Source: Haloarchaeobius amylolyticus (GTDB lineage Archaea > Halobacteriota > Halobacteria > Halobacteriales > Natrialbaceae). From it: a stretch of DNA of 64,000 nucleotides. Below are positions 19,198-27,488 of the stretch, in pieces. A program made the translations under genes and the position numbers. The stretch is taken from contig NZ_JANHDH010000001.1 in assembly GCF_026616195.1 (NCBI RefSeq), forward strand, positions 868,001-932,000, given 5' to 3'. The stretch's first letter is position 1; every line of letters begins with the position of its first letter. Below the pieces are notes generated by a model. That model was given only the letters and a program-made list of their open reading frames with translations. It did no database searches and was not told where the DNA came from.

Positions 19198-20568
19198 CTA
19201 CTGGACGCTGTCGACCGCGTCCTCGACGGTCGTCACGGCGGTCTCGACCAGTGCATCGACGTCCTCGCTCTCGGCGTAGACCCGGACGTACGGTTCGGTA
19301 CCACTCGGGCGGACGAGCACCCACGAGCCGTCCGGGCGGTCGATGCGGACCCCGTAGTCGGTGTCGACCGACCCCTCGGGGAACGTCTCCGGGAGGGTGG
19401 TCGCGAGCAACTCCATCGTGTCCGCCTTCGCGTCGTCGGGACAGTCGACGCTCACCTTCCGGTACGGGCGCTCCGTGATGGGGGCACGGAGGGCGGCCAG
19501 GCCGTCGTGTTCGGCGACCAGTCGGGAGATGACCGCGGCGCTGACGACGCCGTCGATCCAGCCGCCGAAGGCGGAGTGGATGTGCTTCCAGGGTTCGGCG
19601 GCGAAGACCACGCTCGTCTCGTCGGTGCCGGCCTCGCGCTCGCGGGCGATACCTTCGTGCAGTGCCCCGAGCCGGACCCGTTCGACCCGGCCGCCGGCGG
19701 CCTCGACCTGCTCGTCGATGCGTGCCGAGGCGTTCGGCGTGGTCACCACGACGGGGTCGGTCACGTCAGCTTCCGCCGTGTAGTGGCCGGCCAGCATCGC
19801 CAGCACGGTGTCCTCGTGGACGACCTCGCCGTCGGGAGCAACGACGACGATGCGGTCGGCGTCGCCGTCGTGGGCGATGCCGAGGTCGAAGTCGCCCTCA
19901 TCGAGGAAGGCGATGAGGTCGGTCAGGGTCTCCGGCGTCGGTTTCGACTCGCGGGCGGGGAAGTGCCCATCGACGTTGGCGTTGAGTGCGACGACCTCGG
20001 CCCCGAGACGCTTGAGCACCTGCGGGGTCGCCAGGCTCGCCATCCCGGTGCCGCAGTCGACGGCGACGCGAAGGCCCGACAGCGGCGACTCCTCGCGACC
20101 ACCGATGTCACGGGCGTACTCGGCGACGGCGTCGCGGTACTTCTCGAGGACGGCCTCCCGGTGGCCGGTCCCCCACTCGTCCCACTCGACGCGGGGCGTC
20201 CCGGTCTCGACGCGGTCCTCCAGCCGTACCTCGGCGTCGCGGTCGTACTCCACCCCGTCCGCGAGCATCTTGATGCCGTTGTCGGCCGGCGGGTTGTGGC
20301 TGGCCGTGATCATGACGCCACGGCGACCCTGCGAGGCGAACGCCAGCGCCGGCGTCGGCACCTGCCCCACCCGGTACACGTCGGCACCCGAACTCTCCAG
20401 TCCGGCCTCCATCGCGGCCGCGAGGGCCGACCCCGTCTCCCGGCCGTCTCGCCCGACCACGAACGTCTCGCCGTCGAGGCCCGCGGCGCGGCCGACCGCG
20501 AGCGCCAGCTCCGGCGTCACTACCTCCGCGACCGGACCGCGGATTCCAGCTGTCCCGAACAGTGTCAT
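19198..20568 (-). CDS. Phosphohexomutase family enzyme (phosphomannomutase/phosphopentomutase-like)
   Basis: This 456-residue alpha-D-phosphohexomutase shows all four domain motifs. GTAGIRG is at the N-terminus, TASHNPPADNGIK carries the phosphoserine, DGDADR is the Mg site, and RPSGTEPYVRVY binds the substrate phosphate near the C-terminus. Family members interconvert hexose 1- and 6-phosphates, or pentose 1- and 5-phosphates. Lying upstream of a nucleoside importer, deaminase and phosphorylase on the same strand, it could use ribose 1-phosphate from nucleoside phosphorolysis. A role in glycan precursor synthesis is equally compatible. The separation from the importer gene by a promoter region argues against strict co-transcription. 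Confidence 0.88.
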   Translation of the reverse strand: MTLFGTAGIRGPVAEVVTPELALAVGRAAGLDGETFVVGRDGRETGSALAAAMEAGLESSGADVYRVGQVPTPALAFASQGRRGVMITASHNPPADNGIKMLADGVEYDRDAEVRLEDRVETGTPRVEWDEWGTGHREAVLEKYRDAVAEYARDIGGREESPLSGLRVAVDCGTGMASLATPQVLKRLGAEVVALNANVDGHFPARESKPTPETLTDLIAFLDEGDFDLGIAHDGDADRIVVVAPDGEVVHEDTVLAMLAGHYTAEADVTDPVVVTTPNASARIDEQVEAAGGRVERVRLGALHEGIAREREAGTDETSVVFAAEPWKHIHSAFGGWIDGVVSAAVISRLVAEHDGLAALRAPITERPYRKVSVDCPDDAKADTMELLATTLPETFPEGSVDTDYGVRIDRPDGSWVLVRPSGTEPYVRVYAESEDVDALVETAVTTVEDAVDSVQ

Positions 20569-20685
20569 GCGCGGGGATTCTGTGGGGCGCTACGTATGTG
20601 TTGGCATCCGCGGTGGGGACACCACGCATTTAAGCAGGCGTGCACGAAACCTGCGTGCGATGTATCGGTCACGGGCAGAGACGCG

Positions 20686-21354
20686 ATGGGACGAGGGGAG
20701 TCGGCCGACGGAGGGGGTATGTACGACGTGAGCGGGCGGCTCCCCGTCGGGGAGCTTCGGCCGGGCACGAACGTGCTCGTGACGGGACCGGCGATGTCCG
20801 GGAAGTACGACCTCTGCTGTGCACTGCTGCGGGACGGCCTCGAACTCGGGGACGGTGCGCTGGTCGTGACGACGCAGAACGACGCCGGGTCGGTCCGGGA
20901 GGCGGTCCGCGGGCCCGACACCGACACGCCGACTCTCGGCATCGTCGACTGCGTCTCGAAGGAGCGAGGGGTCGACCCACCGGACCACGACCTGAACCGG
21001 TTCGTCTCCTCGCCCGGCGAGTTCACCGGTATCGGGATGGCGTCATCGCGGCTGCTCGAGGAGTTCGCCCAGCGCAACGACCGGACCCGCGTGGCCCTCG
21101 ACTCCATCTCCCAGCTCCTGATGTACGCCGACGTCAAGACCGTGTTCCGGTTCCTCCACATCCTGACCGGGCGCATCAGCGCCGCCCAGAGCATCGGCTT
21201 CGCCACGCTGGACGAGAGCGCACACGACGAACAGACCGTCAACACGGTGCGCCAGCTCTTCGACGGGATGGTACAGACGCGGACCGGAGAGGACGGAAGA
21301 GAACTGCGTGTCGTCGGCCTCGGCGGCGAGCCGACGGCGTGGACCGCCTTCTAG
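20686..21354 (+). CDS. KaiC/RAD55-like ATPase-fold protein with altered Walker A
   Basis: This is a 222-residue protein (211 if the second ATG at 20719 is used). It has the RecA/KaiC-like pattern: NVLVTGPAMSGKYDLCCALL as P-loop, ALVVTTQNDA as the next strand, RTRVALDSISQLLMYAD as Walker B, and a C-terminal strand LRVVGLGGEP. The residue after the P-loop lysine is Tyr instead of Ser/Thr, which would disturb Mg coordination. Similar haloarchaeal DUF proteins, often near chemotaxis or signalling genes, share this. A TATA-like box at 20629-20634 would start transcription about 29 nt before the ATG at 20686. Its stop overlaps the convergent gene's stop. Confidence 0.75.
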   Translation: MGRGESADGGGMYDVSGRLPVGELRPGTNVLVTGPAMSGKYDLCCALLRDGLELGDGALVVTTQNDAGSVREAVRGPDTDTPTLGIVDCVSKERGVDPPDHDLNRFVSSPGEFTGIGMASSRLLEEFAQRNDRTRVALDSISQLLMYADVKTVFRFLHILTGRISAAQSIGFATLDESAHDEQTVNTVRQLFDGMVQTRTGEDGRELRVVGLGGEPTAWTAF

Positions 21355-21824
21355 AGTTCGACGCCGCTCGGGATCAGGCTCTGACTCCGGAGGAGCCCGC
21401 CCTCCTCGTTGTAGACGAGGAACGTGCTCTTGTCGTAGGTGACGAACGACTCGCCTTCGAGAGACACCTCGACGGTGTACTCGCCCTCGCCATCGGCGGA
21501 CTCGCCGTAGCGACGGGCCGCCTTGATGAACGTGAGCACGTCGTCGGCGTCCTCGTTGAGTTCGAGGATGAAGTCGCCCGTGACGCGGTTCGTGACGCTC
21601 ACGACGCCGCGGGGGGCCTCGCCGTCGAGCGAGTCCTGGAGCCGGAACGCCACGTCGGTCTCTGCGGCCTCGAGCGGTTCGCCGTCGGTGCCTGTGAGGC
21701 GCTCTCGGAGCGTCGAGACTGGCCCCTCGAACTCGATGGTTACGGTCGGTTTCGCGGGGGTGCCCTCGTCCTCCTCGACCCAGTCGACGTTGCTGACCTG
21801 CAGCGTGAAGTAGTCGCGCCTCAT
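21351..21824 (-). CDS. Conserved haloarchaeal protein of unknown function (DUF5793-like)
   Basis: The 157-residue acidic protein begins MRRDYFTLQVSNVDWVEEDE and is beta-rich without membrane segments or catalytic motifs. I believe it belongs to the haloarchaeal DUF5793 family, from memory of that N-terminus. The frame extends seven residues upstream, but the ATG at 21824 fits the family and a TATA-like box (reverse of 21850-21857). Its stop codon overlaps the stop of the convergent KaiC-like gene by 3 nt. Confidence 0.7.
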   Translation of the reverse strand: MRRDYFTLQVSNVDWVEEDEGTPAKPTVTIEFEGPVSTLRERLTGTDGEPLEAAETDVAFRLQDSLDGEAPRGVVSVTNRVTGDFILELNEDADDVLTFIKAARRYGESADGEGEYTVEVSLEGESFVTYDKSTFLVYNEEGGLLRSQSLIPSGVEL

Positions 21825-21868
21825 TCCACGCTGGCGGGTTGGCACTCACGAGGTAAGAACGTAACGCC

Positions 21869-21952
21869 CCGACAGGCGCGTTCGCCCGGATTCGGGCGAT
21901 GGCTCCCGCGGAATCGGCCGGTTTCCACGCTGGGCGAAACCACGCCTGTCGG
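21869..21952. repeat. Long imperfect inverted repeat between divergent promoters
   Basis: Outer arms 21869-21878 (CCGACAGGCG) and 21943-21952 (CGCCTGTCGG) are perfect 10-mers. Inside them, 21881-21887 (TTCGCCC) pairs with 21932-21938, and 21889-21893 with 21911-21915. An alternative local hairpin forms at 21883-21898 (CGCCCG-GATT-CGGGCG). The element lies between the outward-facing promoters of the genes at 21824 and 22044 and is not predicted to be in either transcript. It could be a structured RNA gene, a cruciform or a protein-binding site. Confidence 0.55.
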
Positions 21953-22043
21953 TTCCGAGTCTCCCGGCGAGTGGCCTGACCGCCCGGGCCCCGACGCGGC
22001 CGTCTTCGATAGCTTTTATCACCGTCGGCGAGGGCTTCGCTGT

Positions 22044-22598
22044 ATGGTCTGGATAAACTCGGAGTACACCGAGGAGTTCGCCGTCCTGACGGCGTGGCTC
22101 TCGATGCTGCTCCCGTGGTCGGTCGTCTACGGCCGCGCCTCGCTGGTCGGCGACGCCACGAAGGAGACGACGGTCATCATCTTCCGGTTCCCCTTCTTCG
22201 GCATCCGGTACGTCCTCGGTTCGGGGTTCATCGACGGGACGACCCTGAAGACGCCGCTCGGGTTCTTCAACGAGACGTCCGGGCAGCTGCCGGCCCAGGC
22301 GGCCGCCCACATGGGCTGGACGGTCTCGCTCGGCATCCTCGCGCTGTTGCTCGCCGTGAGCGTCCTGATGTACATGGAGGTCGACGAGGTCGTCGCGAAG
22401 CTCCCCGGCCGCGGCGTCTACGTCGTCGGCGCCCTCATGCTGGCCCTCGCCGGCATCTACCTCTGGGCGGCGCTCCGGCTCAACGCGACGCAGAACACCA
22501 AGATAATCGGCATCCAGCAGTTCGTCCCGGTCGGGCTCGTCGGGACGCTCATCCTCGTCGTCTTCGGTGCGCTGAACCTGTTCGCACAGCGCACTTAG
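22044..22598 (+). CDS. Five-helix membrane protein (DUF7549-like), unknown function
   Basis: The 184-residue protein starts MVWINSEYTEEFAVLTAWLS and has hydrophobic segments near 11-31, 42-58, 91-111, 124-144 and 158-180. The pattern 'xxTAWLxxLLPWxVxY ... VIIFRFPFFGIRY' recalls a haloarchaeal membrane DUF (DUF7549), recognised from memory only. A TATA-like box at 22013-22020 is about 27 nt before the ATG. It precedes the PilB gene by 115 nt on the same strand, but PilB has a separate promoter. Confidence 0.68.
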   Translation: MVWINSEYTEEFAVLTAWLSMLLPWSVVYGRASLVGDATKETTVIIFRFPFFGIRYVLGSGFIDGTTLKTPLGFFNETSGQLPAQAAAHMGWTVSLGILALLLAVSVLMYMEVDEVVAKLPGRGVYVVGALMLALAGIYLWAALRLNATQNTKIIGIQQFVPVGLVGTLILVVFGALNLFAQRT

Positions 22599-22624
22599 GG
22601 CCCGTACCGACCGTTTTGGCCGCC

Positions 22625-22632
22625 TGATTTAA
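22625..22632 (+). promoter_or_regulatory. TATA box of the pilB-pilC operon
   Basis: GATTTAAG lies 27 nt after the preceding stop codon. The predicted transcript start is near 22652-22655, giving pilB a leader of about 60 nt, unlike the leaderless genes around it. Confidence 0.5.
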
Positions 22633-22713
22633 GTGACGGCCTCGCTTATCTGCCTCACAACGCACGGTCGGCCCCTCCGGCGTCTGGGCTTCGCGCCGAC
22701 CGACCGGCATCAC

Positions 22714-24423
22714 ATGTCACATCAGAACGAGCAACGGTCGGATGCACCGTCCAGTCTCCAGTCCGATGGGGTCAGCGACAGCGCCGCGAGCCTCGCGGCC
22801 ACCTCGACGGCGTCCTCCCTGACGGAACGCATCAAGCGGACCCTGCAGATGCTCCGCGGCACGACCATCTCCAGGGAGCCGTACTACCCCGACGAACACG
22901 GGTCGCTGGTGACGTTCGACGGCCTCGACGGCTACGAGGAGGTGGACCGCTACTGGGTGAACGCGCCCTACGCCTTCGTGTCCATCAACCACGACCCGAA
23001 CGCAAACGAGTCGCTCTACTACGTCGTCGAACCGGAGCTCGACGACTACGAGCACGCCCTGCTGGAGACCCTGTTCGAGGACATCCGGGACCCGCTAGTC
23101 TACCGGCGCGACCTCGACGAGAAGGACAGCGAGCAGGTGCTCGACGACGCCCTGCTCGAACACCTCGAGCGGTACGGCGCCGACGTGGACATGCGGACCT
23201 ACCACAAGCTACTGTACTACCTCTGGCGGGCCTTCCGCGGGTACGGCAAGCTCGACCCGGTGATGCACGACCCGCACGTGGAGGACATCTCCTGTGACGG
23301 GTACGACCTCCCGCTGTTCGTCTACCACGACGACTACACCGACATCGAGACCAACGTCTCGTTCGCGGCCGAGGAACTGGACAACTTCGTCGTCCGGCTG
23401 GCCCAGCACTCCGGCCGGCACATCTCCATCGGCGACCCGATGGTCGAGACGACGCTGCCCGACGGCTCGCGTGCCGAACTCGCTCTCGGGGAGGAGGTCA
23501 CCCCGCGCGGGTCGGCGTTCACCATCCGCAAGTACGCCGAGGAGCCGTTCACGCCCATCGACCTGCTCGACTACGGGACGTTCAACATCGACCAGATGGC
23601 GTTCCTCTGGCTCGCCATCGAGAACAACAAGTCGCTCATCTTCGCCGGTGGGACGGCATCCGGGAAGACCACGAGCATGAACGCTATCTCGATGTTCATC
23701 CCGCCCCGGTCGAAGGTGCTGACCATCGAGGACACCCGCGAACTCACGCTGTACCACGACAACTGGCTCTCCTCCGTGACCAGGGAACGCCTCCACGAGG
23801 GGACCGACGTGACGATGTACGACCTGCTGCGCTCGGCACTCCGGCACCGCCCCGAGTACATCATCGTCGGCGAGGTCCGCGGTGAAGAGGCCATCACGCT
23901 GTTCCAGGCGATGAACACCGGGCACACGACCTACTCGACGATGCACGCCGACTCGGTCCGCACCGTCATCAACCGCCTCGAGAACGAACCCATCAACGTC
24001 CCCCGGTCGATGGTCCAGAGCCTCGACGTGCTCTGCGTGCAGACGCTGACCCGCCTCGAGGGCGAGCGCGTCCGCCGGAACAAGACCATCGCCGAGATCG
24101 AGGGCATCGACCAGCGGACCGGCGAACTCGACTACTCGACCGCGTTCACCTGGAACGCGAACGACGACACCTTCACCTCCTCGGGCTCGGAGGTGCTCGA
24201 CGAGATCCGCGACGAGCGCGGCTGGTCACAGCAGGAGATGCTGAGCGAACTCCGGAACCGGCGTCGGTTCCTCGAGTACCTCTGGGAGAAGGACATCACG
24301 GACTACCGGCGGTTCACGGCGATGATAAACGAGTACTACGCCGACGCCGAGCGCGCCATGGCCCAGATAGAACCGACCGAGGAGGAGCCCGAACCGGCCG
24401 AAGCCGAGGCCGAGAGCGACTGA
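22714..24423 (+). CDS. pilB: Type IV pilus / secretion ATPase (PilB/GspE family)
   Basis: The 569-residue cytoplasmic ATPase powers assembly of archaeal type IV pili. The Walker A motif GGTASGKTTS lies near residue 312. The Asp box (TIEDTRELTLYHDNW), Walker B (IIVGEVRGEEA, near 383) and His box (NTGHTTYSTMHADS) follow. The N-terminal 35 residues are low-complexity and Ser-rich. The ATG at 22714 is preferred over an in-frame GTG at 22633, which overlaps the promoter. Haloarchaea carry several PilB/PilC pairs, and which pilus this pair assembles is unclear because no pilin or prepilin peptidase is nearby. The pilC ATG follows after 1 nt. Confidence 0.93.
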   Translation: MSHQNEQRSDAPSSLQSDGVSDSAASLAATSTASSLTERIKRTLQMLRGTTISREPYYPDEHGSLVTFDGLDGYEEVDRYWVNAPYAFVSINHDPNANESLYYVVEPELDDYEHALLETLFEDIRDPLVYRRDLDEKDSEQVLDDALLEHLERYGADVDMRTYHKLLYYLWRAFRGYGKLDPVMHDPHVEDISCDGYDLPLFVYHDDYTDIETNVSFAAEELDNFVVRLAQHSGRHISIGDPMVETTLPDGSRAELALGEEVTPRGSAFTIRKYAEEPFTPIDLLDYGTFNIDQMAFLWLAIENNKSLIFAGGTASGKTTSMNAISMFIPPRSKVLTIEDTRELTLYHDNWLSSVTRERLHEGTDVTMYDLLRSALRHRPEYIIVGEVRGEEAITLFQAMNTGHTTYSTMHADSVRTVINRLENEPINVPRSMVQSLDVLCVQTLTRLEGERVRRNKTIAEIEGIDQRTGELDYSTAFTWNANDDTFTSSGSEVLDEIRDERGWSQQEMLSELRNRRRFLEYLWEKDITDYRRFTAMINEYYADAERAMAQIEPTEEEPEPAEAEAESD

Positions 24424-24424
24424 G

Positions 24425-26548
24425 ATGTCCTGGGCGAACTACGTCCCGCTGGTCCTCGCCATCTGCATCGCGCTCCCGGTGGTGCTCTCGCCCGTCAGCG
24501 TCTACGCCGACCGCATCGTCACCCGGTTCTCGCTCATCATCTTCGGGAAGTACATCAGCCAGCGCGGGCGCAAGCGCAACCGTCGCAAACAGCTCCTCCG
24601 GGCGGCGCACATCCCGACCACGTACCGGACATACGCCTCCAAGACGGCGCTCTACACCGCCGCCGCGGCCCTCGTCGGCTCCATCCTCGGGATGTACTTC
24701 ATCTGGCTCGGGCTCATCATCCTCGCCATCGACGCGGAGACCATCCGGGCGGTGTTCCCCCCGGAGTTGCACTTCCTCGCGAACTTCGTCGGCCTCCCGA
24801 CCATCTCCGTCTTCGAGCTGTTCGCGCTCATGGCCGTGACCAGCCTCACGCTGGGCGCCTCCTTCGCCGGGATGACGTACTGGTACCGCTGGTGGTACCC
24901 GGACTACCGCGGGGACGAGCGCGAGCGGCGCATCGAGGCGTCGCTGCCCCGCACCATCGCGTTCATCTACGCGCTCTCGCGGTCTGGCATGGAGTTCCCG
25001 AAGGTCATGCGCATCCTCGCCGAGAACCAGCACATCTACGGCGAGTCCGCCGAGGAGGTCCACGTCGCGGTGCGGAACATGGACATGTTCGGCCAGGACA
25101 TGATCACCGCCATCCACACGATGGCGCGGCGCTCGCCGAGTTCGCAGTTCAAGGAGTTCGCGGAGAACCTCGCCAGCGTCCTCCAGTCCGGGCGGTCGCT
25201 CTCGGAGTTCCTCCACCAGCAGTACCGCGACTTCCAGGAGGAGGCCGAGTCTCAGCAGGAGAAGTTGCTCGACCTGCTTGCGACGCTCGCGGAGGCCTAC
25301 GTCACCGTCCTCGTCGCCGGGCCGCTCTTCCTCATCACCATCCTCGTCGTCCTCGGCATCGCGGTCGGTGACACCCTCGACCCGCTTCGCGTGTTTGTCT
25401 ACGTCATCCTCCCCTGTGCGAACCTCATCTTCATCCTCTACCTGCTCTCGGCGACCGACACCATCGCCACGAGCCGCGGGTACGAGAACGTCGAGGCGCC
25501 CGTCGACGGCCTCTCGGGCGTCCGCCGGGCGAACGCGCCCCAGACCGACGGTGGCTACGACGGGTACGACGACGCCGGGAACGTCGCGCGCCTGAAGGCG
25601 TACCGGCAGTTCCGGTCCCTGCGGTCCATCCTGGGGAACCCGTTCCGGACCGTGGTCGAGAAACCCCTCGCGCTCCTGTGGGTGACGGTTCCGCTCGCTC
25701 TCCTCATCGTCCTCCTCCGGCTCCCCGGCGTCGTCGACGCCGGTGGCCTGAACATCCGCGAGTTCGACGACCTCCTCATCCAGGCGGCCCTGTTCGTCAT
25801 CGGTACCTTCGCCATCGCCTACGAGGTCCACCGACGCCGCGCCGAGGCCATCGAGGCCGCCGTCCCGGACCTGCTCGACCGCCTCGCCAGCGTCAACGAA
25901 GCCGGGATGACCGTCGTCGAGTCCATCGAGCGCGTCCGCCGGTCCGAACTCGGGGCGCTCGACACCGAACTCGACCGCGTCTGGGCCGACATCCGATGGG
26001 GCGCCGACATCGAGACCGCGCTGCGCCGGTTCGAGGCGCGCATGCGGACCCAGATCATCTCGCGCGTCGTCACCATCACGACGAAGGCGATGAACGCCAG
26101 CGGCGACCTCGCGACGGTGCTGCGCATCGCCGCGAACCAGGCGAAGGCCGACCGCCGGCTGAAGCGCGCCCGTCGCCAGGAGATGGTGACCTACATGGTC
26201 GTCGTCTACCTCGCGTTCTTCGTCTTCCTGTTCATCGTGGTGGTCCTCTCCATCGTGCTCATCCCGAGCCTCCCGGAGGGTGGCACGACCGCGGCGATGA
26301 ACGCGACCGGCGGCGGGACCGCAAGCGCCCAGAACGTCCCCGCGGTGGGTGGAGTCGGCCAGACCGGCAGCATCGACAAGGACGAGTACATCCTCGTGTT
26401 CTTCCACACGACCATCATCCAGGGGCTGCTCTCGGGCCTCGTCGCCGGCCAGCTCTCCTCGGGCGACATCCGGACCGGGGCCAAGCACGCGGCCATCCTC
26501 ATCGCGATGGCCTACGCGACGTTCATCGTCCTCATCCCCGGGCCCTGA
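24425..26548 (+). CDS. pilC: Type IV pilus membrane platform protein (PilC/TadC, GspF family)
   Basis: This is a 707-residue polytopic membrane protein with two T2SSF cytoplasmic domains. The first includes LPRTIAFIYALSRSGMEFPK and QSGRSLSEFLHQQYRDF; the second includes VPDLLDRLASVNEAGMTVVE. Hydrophobic segments flank each domain (for example the strongly hydrophobic stretch after residue 290 and the last 60 residues, with GLVAGQLSSGD between the last two). It forms the inner-membrane platform on which the PilB ATPase acts. A Gly/Asn-rich extracellular loop (ATGGGTASAQNVPAVGG) lies near residue 630. It starts 1 nt after the pilB stop, so they are translationally coupled. Confidence 0.92.
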   Translation: MSWANYVPLVLAICIALPVVLSPVSVYADRIVTRFSLIIFGKYISQRGRKRNRRKQLLRAAHIPTTYRTYASKTALYTAAAALVGSILGMYFIWLGLIILAIDAETIRAVFPPELHFLANFVGLPTISVFELFALMAVTSLTLGASFAGMTYWYRWWYPDYRGDERERRIEASLPRTIAFIYALSRSGMEFPKVMRILAENQHIYGESAEEVHVAVRNMDMFGQDMITAIHTMARRSPSSQFKEFAENLASVLQSGRSLSEFLHQQYRDFQEEAESQQEKLLDLLATLAEAYVTVLVAGPLFLITILVVLGIAVGDTLDPLRVFVYVILPCANLIFILYLLSATDTIATSRGYENVEAPVDGLSGVRRANAPQTDGGYDGYDDAGNVARLKAYRQFRSLRSILGNPFRTVVEKPLALLWVTVPLALLIVLLRLPGVVDAGGLNIREFDDLLIQAALFVIGTFAIAYEVHRRRAEAIEAAVPDLLDRLASVNEAGMTVVESIERVRRSELGALDTELDRVWADIRWGADIETALRRFEARMRTQIISRVVTITTKAMNASGDLATVLRIAANQAKADRRLKRARRQEMVTYMVVVYLAFFVFLFIVVVLSIVLIPSLPEGGTTAAMNATGGGTASAQNVPAVGGVGQTGSIDKDEYILVFFHTTIIQGLLSGLVAGQLSSGDIRTGAKHAAILIAMAYATFIVLIPGP

Positions 26549-26593
26549 GCCGGAATCCAATCCCTTACCTCGGTCGCCCGCGAGAACTCCGCC

Positions 26594-27238
26594 ATGGACC
26601 GCTCCCCGTCGAACACCCGCGACACCTACGACCGCATCGCGGCCCACTTCGCGAAGACCCGGGAGTACGCCTGGCCGGAGGTCGAGTCCTTCGTCGCGGA
26701 CGCGCCCGAGGGCGGCCGGGGGCTCGACCTCGGCTGTGGCAACTGCCGCCACGCCGAGTTGCTGGCCGGCAACTGCGACAGCGTGGTCGGTCTCGACCTC
26801 TCCCGCGGCCTGCTGGAGACCGGACGCGAGCGCGCCGCCGACCACGGCTTCGCGGTCGACCTCGTACAGGCCGACGCTGCCCGACTCCCCCTCCGGGATG
26901 CCACGGTCGACCTCGCGGTCTACGTCGCGACCCTCCACCACCTGCCGACCGGGGACGCGCGCCGGGCCAGCCTCGACGAACTCGCCCGCGTGCTCGCCCC
27001 CGGCGGCCGCGCCCTCGTCTCCGCGTGGTCGACCGCCCACGACACTTTCGACCGCGAGGACTCCTTCGACACCGAGGTCGACTGGACCCTGCCCGGCGGC
27101 GTCACCGTCCCGAGATTCTACCACATCTACTCGCCCGCGGAGTTCGACGCCGACCTCGCGGCCAGCGACCTGACTGTCCATGCCAGCGAGGTCTCCTCCG
27201 GGAACTGCTACGCGACGGTGGCCGGTTCGAAAGGGTAA
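26594..27238 (+). CDS. SAM-dependent methyltransferase, Trm9-like
   Basis: This 214-residue class I methyltransferase has motif I LDLGCGNCRHAELLAG, a strand ending VVGLDLSRGLL, and VQADAARLPLRDATVDLAV as motifs II/III. TLHHLPTGDARRASLDELAR then precedes the GGRALVSAW strand. The 'LDLGCGN.RH' plus 'ALVSAW' pattern and the N-terminus TYDRIAAHFAKTREYAWPEV resemble Trm9/ALKBH8-type tRNA wobble-uridine methyltransferases. That specificity is an inference; small-molecule methylation is possible. A TATA-like box at 26563-26570 supports a leaderless transcript. Confidence 0.8.
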   Translation: MDRSPSNTRDTYDRIAAHFAKTREYAWPEVESFVADAPEGGRGLDLGCGNCRHAELLAGNCDSVVGLDLSRGLLETGRERAADHGFAVDLVQADAARLPLRDATVDLAVYVATLHHLPTGDARRASLDELARVLAPGGRALVSAWSTAHDTFDREDSFDTEVDWTLPGGVTVPRFYHIYSPAEFDADLAASDLTVHASEVSSGNCYATVAGSKG

Positions 27239-27273
27239 AGACCATAAGGCGTCACCGAGAAACGTCAGATGCG

Positions 27274-27488
27274 CACACCCGTTGGTGTGGGATTCGCGTG
27301 CCCCGGTGGGCCCTCGCGCACGGCTCGCCCGGGCGACCGCAGCGACGCGCCCTGCGTCGCCAGGTTCGTGCCTCGTGCACGAACTGCTGCGGGTACTTCG
27401 GACACAACGCCCGACAGCGACGTCCCCGTCGATGCAATTCCGAAGTGTTTTGTGTCCCTCGGGGCGAACGTCGGAGTGTACTCCCGAC
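27274..27488 (+). ncRNA. Strongly structured leader upstream of tRNA-Gly (candidate RNA)
   Basis: Five stems are visible: 27274-27279/27284-27289 (6 bp, CGTT loop); 27342-27348/27354-27360 (7 bp); 27364-27371/27377-27384 (8 bp). Next is either 27395-27402/27439-27446 or the mutually exclusive 27400-27407/27450-27457 (8 bp each). The last is 27470-27477/27480-27488 (8 bp with one bulge), ending directly before the tRNA. A TATA-like box near 27241-27248 (ACCATAAG) could start it. I checked for the RNase P and SRP RNA signature motifs and did not find them. Confidence 0.4.

Noticed and set aside
19093-20685. Plus-strand frame continuing upstream of the KaiC-like gene
   Set aside because: It runs antisense through the phosphomutase, whose motifs are intact. 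Only the part after 20686 has a promoter and domain content.
21881-21952. Match of the 21869-21952 element to the 115-nt repeat family
   Set aside because: Both contain CGCCTGT-like words, but the order, spacing and other blocks do not correspond.
24314-27181. 955-codon minus-strand frame across pilC and the methyltransferase
   Set aside because: It is a composition artefact crossing two convincing plus-strand genes; its translation is low-complexity Arg/Glu/Asp.
27241-27488. RNase P RNA or SRP (7S) RNA
   Set aside because: The length and position were suggestive, but the conserved cores (GGAAAGUC-type for RNase P; GGAAGG/GNAR helix 8 for SRP RNA) were not found on either strand.
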